Source of the DNA: Phlegmacium glaucopus
Taxonomy: Eukaryota > Basidiomycota > Agaricomycetes > Agaricales > Cortinariaceae
Direction: 5' to 3'
Length of the DNA stretch: 60,804 nucleotides
Assembly: GCA_015039465.1 (NCBI GenBank)
Contig: MU130038.1
Coordinates: 1 to 60,804, forward strand
Below are positions 55,858 to 60,804 of this stretch, piece after piece (position 1 is the first letter of the stretch; each line of letters begins with the position of its first letter). The notes beneath the pieces are model-generated. The model was not told the origin of the DNA. It was given only the letters and a program-made list of their open reading frames with translations, and ran no database searches. Both the position numbers and the translations under genes were made by a program.

Positions 55858-58052
55858 TTAGAAGACCATCTCCCTGCTAGGTGGGAGTTGTGAGCTAACC
55901 TTGGCCTTACCCTTCCTCTTCAATGCTGCTTTTGTCTTTGGAGTTTGCTTGGGCTTCGTCTTTGTAGCCGGCTTTGTCTGCACTGTTGTCTTCCTCTTCT
56001 TGGAAGGACCAGCTACCTGATCATCGTTATCACTGTTGTCAGCATCACTGCTGTTGTCATTCAATTCTGCACCATCAGCAACACCAGGTTTTGCCTTCGG
56101 ACCTTTCTTAACACCTTTGTCTGACCTCTCTTTCCTCTTTTTTCCTATCGTCTCACCTGCCACCTCTCTGCATACTAGGTCAGCTGCATGTTTTGAGATC
56201 TCAGCTTATGTCATCTTAACCCAGTGACAAGCTCCACAACGCAGTGCATCTTGCAACGTCCGTAGGTCATCGATGGTATGGATATTGAAGGGGCTGATGA
56301 ATTTGTTGAAGGTCCAGCTGACGAGTTTGCATTGATGCTTCTGAACGACTTGAATGTCGTAATTGATGTAGTTCATGATAGCCTTGAGGGATCGGGAGGC
56401 CGTCTCTGAGTCACAGGTTAGCTTTTTGGTTTATGGATTTGTTGTTCCCTGGTTGAACTCACTGAGGGTACTGTTGATTGTAGCACTACATTCCATCCGC
56501 ATTGTGGCAAGGCAGTCAGGGGTTTTGAACTAATAAAGTTAATGAGGTTCTTGGTCATGAATGTAGTGGTATCAAAGAACATACCCTTAGCCTTTGAGCA
56601 ATGGAGTTGCTCAAAGAGTCGAGTAATGTCCCACATGCTGTAATTAAGGGTGTCCTGTGTGAAATTAGTGGCATTGGGAGTTGGGTTCAAACATATCCTC
56701 AATATGGCTGTGAGAAAAGAAGGCAACAACTGCAGCACCAGTCCTCTGCAAAAGTGTGGTAATCTATAGATTGGCAGTGAGTATAGGAAGATGGTACTGG
56801 ACCACTAACTCACCTCATCATTAAAGATAGTGAGGTGGAAATGATAGTCAATCACCGCCAAATGATTTGATGGTTGCGCACCAATTTCTTCTGCTCTCGC
56901 AATGACATAACTTCGTCTCTCAGCTCCTGTTCTTCCATTTTTGTAAGGTTCTGGTATTTGGGGTCCTCTTTCACCATTGCACAAATTTCGGGTAGTTGAA
57001 TTCAATCACCCTGGCTCCGGTCTATCAATGACAATGTTCAGATTTACAGAATGGACAGAGGAAAGTGATAGTTCACCTGTATTGACCTCAAGTGATTTTG
57101 CATGGATCTTTGCGTTCTCAATGTTCACTGTTCTTTTATGTTTATAGTGGCTGGATGAAGAGATCAGCTTGTCAAGAGCCTCGACCTTCTTCCCATGTTG
57201 CCTTGCAAGGTCTTCAAGTTCCGTCCACTGTTTGGTAAGAAGTGCATCCAGCTCCTTGCTTAACAATTCCTGCAGCCAATGCTCAGTCTCTTGTCGTATC
57301 TCCCTAGATGCTTTCTGAGCATCTGTGATCTTACTAAGGGTGTGAGAAGTTTGTTGAAGAGAAGTATGGTTTCTTTCGGCATGTGTTGCTCCTCCAAATG
57401 ATACAAATGGGGTGGTGGTGGCTGGTATTGCAAGCATTGGTGACAGTGACAGTGGTGGGGAAGGACTATGTGATATCACAGCAGCCGGTGCTGGAGGTGA
57501 TACCAGAGTGATAGGGAGATGAGGCAGTGGTGACAGGGTAGGAGGTTCAAGTGGATGTGTTGGAGGAGGTAATGGTGACAGGGTAGGATGTTCAGGTGGA
57601 TGCATTGAAGGAGGTAACAGTGACAGGGTAGGAGGTTCAGGCGGATGCGTTGGAGGAGGTAACAGTGATAGGGTAGAAAGTTCAGGTGGATACGTCAGAG
57701 GAGGCAATGGTGACAGGGTAGGAAGTCCAGGTGAATACGTCGGAGGCAATGGTGACAGGGTAGGAAGCTCAGGTGAATGTGTTGATGCAGGTGCTAGAAA
57801 AGGAATAGGCACCAAAGAAATCACAGGCGTTGGTGCCAAAACAGGTGCTGGAAATATCCAAGGCGACAGCAGCAGAAGAGGCACAAGCAATGCAGGAGAC
57901 AGTGTTAAAGAGTGAGAAGGATCAGCATGGGGCGGTTGAGGAGGTGGTAGTGACAGTGAGGCTGGAAAAAGCAAGCTATGCAGGAGTAATGCAGTTGTAG
58001 AGGGTTGAGACAACGACAAAGGGGGAGGAAGTGTTAAAGACACATCTAACAT
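55858..58052 (-). pseudogene. Transposon-associated gene with Pro-rich N-terminus and coiled-coil, damaged
   Basis: Starts at 58052 (MLDVSLTLPPPLSLSQPS). Residues 1-230 are Pro/Ser/Leu-rich with about six 15-16-residue repeats of the PPTHPPEPPTLSLLP type. Then comes a helical region, SREIRQETEHWLQELLSKEL and ELEDLARQHGKKVEALDKLI, followed by HYKHKRTVNIENAKIHAKSL. Later exons give DITRLFEQLHCSKAKGMFF, YINYDIQVVQKHQCKLVSW, TIDDLRTLQDALRCGACHWV, AEISKHAADLVCRE and KKRKERSDKGVKKGP, ending in a Lys/Pro-rich tail. This order matches a family of unknown function common near transposons in Agaricomycetes. A TAA follows CHWVKMT (near 56210) where relatives continue, and the exon around 56400-56470 does not join cleanly, so this copy is likely broken. 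Divergent from the gene at 58402. Confidence 0.6.
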
Positions 58053-58401
58053 TTTGAGAAAATGATATGTATGGATGTGATCACCAAACGATCATCATCA
58101 TTATTGATTCTTGTTTGTATCTGTTGCCAGGATTATTGTTTGATCGATCTTCAAGCTTCATTCTTGACCTTGTACATGCGTTGTGAGTACCTCAGAGTTT
58201 ATAGTGCTCTCACTGACATGCTCTTCCCCCCCAGCCAATCCTAGGCTTGATGGCGTCAGCGGAAAGGAATCTGGTGAGACCTCCCATACATCTACCATCA
58301 TCGCAGATGGTGCCTTCAACTACAACAAGGTGGATGAACGCTATGTTGATGAAGATGAGGCCTTCTTCTTAAGCACTGAACCAATGTCACCTTGACATAC
58401 C

Positions 58402-59221
58402 ATGGCCCCACTCGCTGTTCAAATCCCTGACCGATGGGTGAAACAACATCGATTGACCAAACACAGACTTGCCTATGTCTTATTTACAACTAAAGGAGAT
58501 GTTCATGCCCTCAGGGTCTACTACAATTGGTGTGTGACACACCCGTTTGGCCTCCACTTGATTGCTGACCCAACCCCCACAGGACAGCCTGTGATGCCGC
58601 CATCATAGCTGGCAGTGGTAAAACAGAGTGTAGTTACCAAGGCTATGATGGCTATACTGAAGCAGATACTGGTCCCAATTCCAGCAGTCTGGTATCCTTC
58701 CTACAGGATGTAGTGCTTCAAGAGGCCCTGCTGGCAATGTCCTTCCAGACAAAATCAATGAACTTGGACCTGGACCTCGTACCCCTTCCATGCCACAGCA
58801 GGCACGATCTGGCCAGCGTCAATCTCACTGTGGCATATCACCTTCAACCCACCGCAGAGAGCCTCTATCAGCTCCAGGTCATCATATGCCTTCCTGTCAA
58901 TCAGCATCACGCCAGGGATCACCTGCAGTATCTCAAGGACCACAACATGCATCAAACTTTCAGCGTGCCTCTGGCTCTGCCAACAACTACAACTTCTGGA
59001 TTGTAGTTGCTGGTTATGACCCCGGCATTTACCAAGGCCAGTAAGTCATGCTTATTTTTACAATTATCCAATCCACTCCCATCCAAATCAGGTCTTCAGC
59101 AGACCAGGCAATGGGTCCATTCAACGATGAGCTGTCCAGTCTTACTGCAAGCACCTGTGCAGAAGCAAACCAGCTTTTTGTTGATGCTTACATGGCCCAT
59201 CATGTGGTTTGCTTTGAGTAA
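58402..59221 (+). pseudogene. Transposon-associated gene with RNase H1 N-terminal (viroplasmin-like) domain, partial
   Basis: The clear part is the end: RASGSANNYNFWIVVAGYDP, then GIYQGQ, an intron (59042-59090, GT-AG), then SSADQAMGPFNDELSSLTA and NQLFVDAYMAHHVVCFE-stop. The pattern W-x-V-V-x-G-x-x-P-G-I-Y with a later A-x-x-x-F-x-x-A fits the small RNA/DNA-hybrid-binding domain found at the N-terminus of RNase H1 and in many basidiomycete transposon proteins. Upstream is Pro/Ser/Gln-rich (PGPRTPSMPQQARSGQ). The ATG at 58402 opens MAPLAVQIPDRWVKQHRL, but its frame stops at 58608 and I could not link it cleanly to the later exon. Divergently arranged with the gene at 58052. Confidence 0.5.
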
Positions 59222-60357
59222 CGGCTGCTTTTTGTTTCTTAGATATCTCCATAGCTAGTAGGGAGCCTTTTGTACCGTCGTAATTCTCCAAAAAAAAAAC
59301 AATTCTGTTGCCACCATCTGCCTTGCTTCAAGAACTATTGAACTTTCAAATCATGAATTTAACGTGAGATTGTATTTTCTGAGTCTCTGATTGGCTGGGA
59401 TATTTGGGCTGGTGATAAAACACAATCCTTCTAAGTCAACTAAATCACTCAATCATCGAGTTTATAAAGATCTGCTGTAGACCTCCCTATATAAACGAGG
59501 GTACATTATAATAGATGATATTACCCACCTTTTATGTCAAAAGTGAACACCAATTTGCATGGTAGTTATATTGAGGCAACAGTGTCAAGTTATCTATATA
59601 GAATACGATGTTGCGCCTGGGAACGTCGGGGGTATCAATGATGCCGGATTTATTTCTAAGGATTTGTAATATTTATAATTGGTCAGCTGCTCCCACACCG
59701 TCGTCCCATTATACTGTTAGCCCAGTGTCACGCATGTCACATTGATGACAAAGCTCTGCCTTTTTCGGTCAACTCTGCCAATCTGCTGATGCTGATATGA
59801 TAACAGCTCTTCCTTTCTTTCCTCCACTCCTCACAGTTGTTCTGGGGCTCTGTTCAAAAGCCCCTCTTCCTCTATACTCTTAAGAGACCCGGATCCCAGG
59901 GTTAAGGGAGTGTGTGAGGGTGATTATCCCTAGCCCTTGCACATTAAACAGAACCTTTACAGGGACCTAAACACTGTTGAAGTGTTAGCTGTAGTATAGT
60001 CTTTCTGTATCCCCTGGCATTGGGTGGCCCACTTGGGTGAATACCGCTGGGAAGGTTGACTGTTAGTAGTCTTCACCTGGGACAACCGTTCGGACCCTGG
60101 GTTAGTGTAGTTTGGTAGTTAGTAAAAAAAAAAAAAAAGTAGAATAGTAGCAGTGTCAAGTGGCTGTTGACTTGAACTGCTTCATCATTCCCAGCTCTTC
60201 CTCTTTTCAGGTTACTCAGCTGCTTGGAAAGACAGAGCATTCTGTAGGAAATTCCTCCATTTCAATTTTTTTCTTTTTTTAAAAAAAACCTTTAAAAAAA
60301 TGTATGTTTTTTGTTGATTGAATATTAATTGAATATTAATTATTATTATTATACAGG
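59222..60357. other. Spacer with poly-A tract
   Basis: No gene seen. A 15-base A run at 60124-60138 ends a C/G-balanced stretch (59830-60120) that could be the 3' tail of a retroposed sequence. CAGTGTCAAGT occurs at 59579-59589 and 60151-60161, but it does not directly abut the A run. The rest is AT-rich. Confidence 0.35.
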
Positions 60358-60804
60358 GATCAAACACATCCATCTACTCCAGAAGACATCAGAATGGCTG
60401 ATTCAGATGCTATGTATGTGTTTTATTTCAATCTTTAACTTTTTTAAAATTTTAATTAATATTAATTTTTATAGGGATAGAGACCAAACACCTCAAACTA
60501 CCCCAGAACGAGTTCGAACAACTGCACAACGGAATGAGCGTGATCAAAGGTTTCTTGAGAGTCCTAAATATCGAAGAATTCCTACTGCACCTGCACCTGC
60601 ACCTATCCCTCCTCCCTTTATTGTTCCTGCTGCTCCTTCTACACGTTATTCCCATCTTCCTCCTGCTTTAGCTGCAGCATATGATGCATTGCCTCCTTTT
60701 CCCCAGCGTAGAGGTAGAGGTAGAGGTAGAGGTAGAGGTAGAGGGCATGCTCCTGATTTGGCTCCAGCATTTGATCCATTGCCTGCCAGAGGTAGAGCCA
60801 GAGG
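60358..60804 (+). CDS. Probable 5' end of a Helitron-type transposon ORF, runs off the right edge
   Basis: Exons: about 60358-60414 (DQTHPSTPEDIRMADSDAM) spliced by a GT-AG intron (60415-60475) to DRDQTPQTTPERVRTTAQRN, ERDQRFLESPKYRR, a Pro/Ala-rich stretch, LPPALAAAYDALPPFPQRRG and an RG-RG-RG tract, then APDLAPAFDPLPARGRARG to the edge. The Thr-Pro-Glu/AQRNERD opening, the AAYDALPP block and the Arg-Gly run recall the N-terminus of basidiomycete Helitron Rep-helicase proteins. The first two exons look like duplicates of one another (DQT-x-x-x-TPE). The catalytic Rep domain would lie beyond the window, so the family call is an inference. Confidence 0.45.

Noticed and set aside
59579..60161. 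Retroposed element with 11-base target duplication CAGTGTCAAGT and poly-A tail
   Set aside because: The right copy is 12 bases beyond the A run rather than adjacent, and an 11-base match over this distance could be chance. Kept only as a remark in the spacer entry.

Overview
The window looks like a chromosomal segment of a mushroom-forming basidiomycete (Agaricomycetes). The genes are split by many 50-65 bp GT-AG introns. Single-copy eukaryotic genes are present (spliceosomal cyclophilin CWC27 and the ER ubiquitin-conjugating enzyme UBC6). The transporter, P450, GTPase and transposon families resemble those I know from Agaricomycetes. I cannot name the genus. All domain calls come from reading translations and splice sites by eye; no search was run.

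Layout. 1-0.72 kb: edge of a P-loop GTPase gene (minus). 3.7-6.2 kb: DHA1-type MFS drug/polyamine transporter (plus). 7.1-8.2 kb: decayed MFS copy of the allantoate-permease-like (Dal5/ACS) family. 8.7-10.9 kb: CWC27 (plus), convergent with UBC6 at 11.6-13.1 kb (minus). 13.5-14.0 kb: thymidylate kinase relic. 15.1-17.2 and 18.6-20.7 kb: two apparently intact Dal5/ACS-type MFS genes, tandem paralogues of the relic at 7 kb. 20.9-31.6 kb: a transposon graveyard with a large foldback element, a Helitron-type helicase relic broken up by nested solo LTRs, an unrecognised multi-exon gene and MITE-like repeats. 31.6-37.2 kb: a second gene island with a relic of the 3.7-kb DHA1 transporter, a cytochrome P450 pseudogene (minus), and a divergent, apparently intact monocarboxylate-transporter-like gene (plus). 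37.73-43.38 kb: a nearly complete Ty1/copia retrotransposon (minus) with two 383-bp LTRs and a 5-bp target duplication (CTGAG). 43.4-60.8 kb: repeats, including at least three solo-LTR families with visible 5-bp target duplications, hairpins, a long inverted repeat built around an LTR-like unit, a divergent pair of transposon-associated genes, and the 5' end of what is probably another Helitron ORF at the right edge.

How the parts relate. The housekeeping genes (CWC27, UBC6) lie among duplicating transporter genes. The transporter and P450 families show copies at several stages of decay. The rest is best read as successive mobile-element insertions. Target duplications and interrupted reading frames give their order: helicase gene first, then a 0.58-kb solo LTR, then a 0.31-kb solo LTR inside that. 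I found no tRNA, rRNA or CRISPR array. I saw no clear new defence or biosynthetic system. The most unusual structures are the LTR-centred inverted repeat at 49.2-52.5 kb and the stem-loop pair shared by otherwise diverged LTRs.
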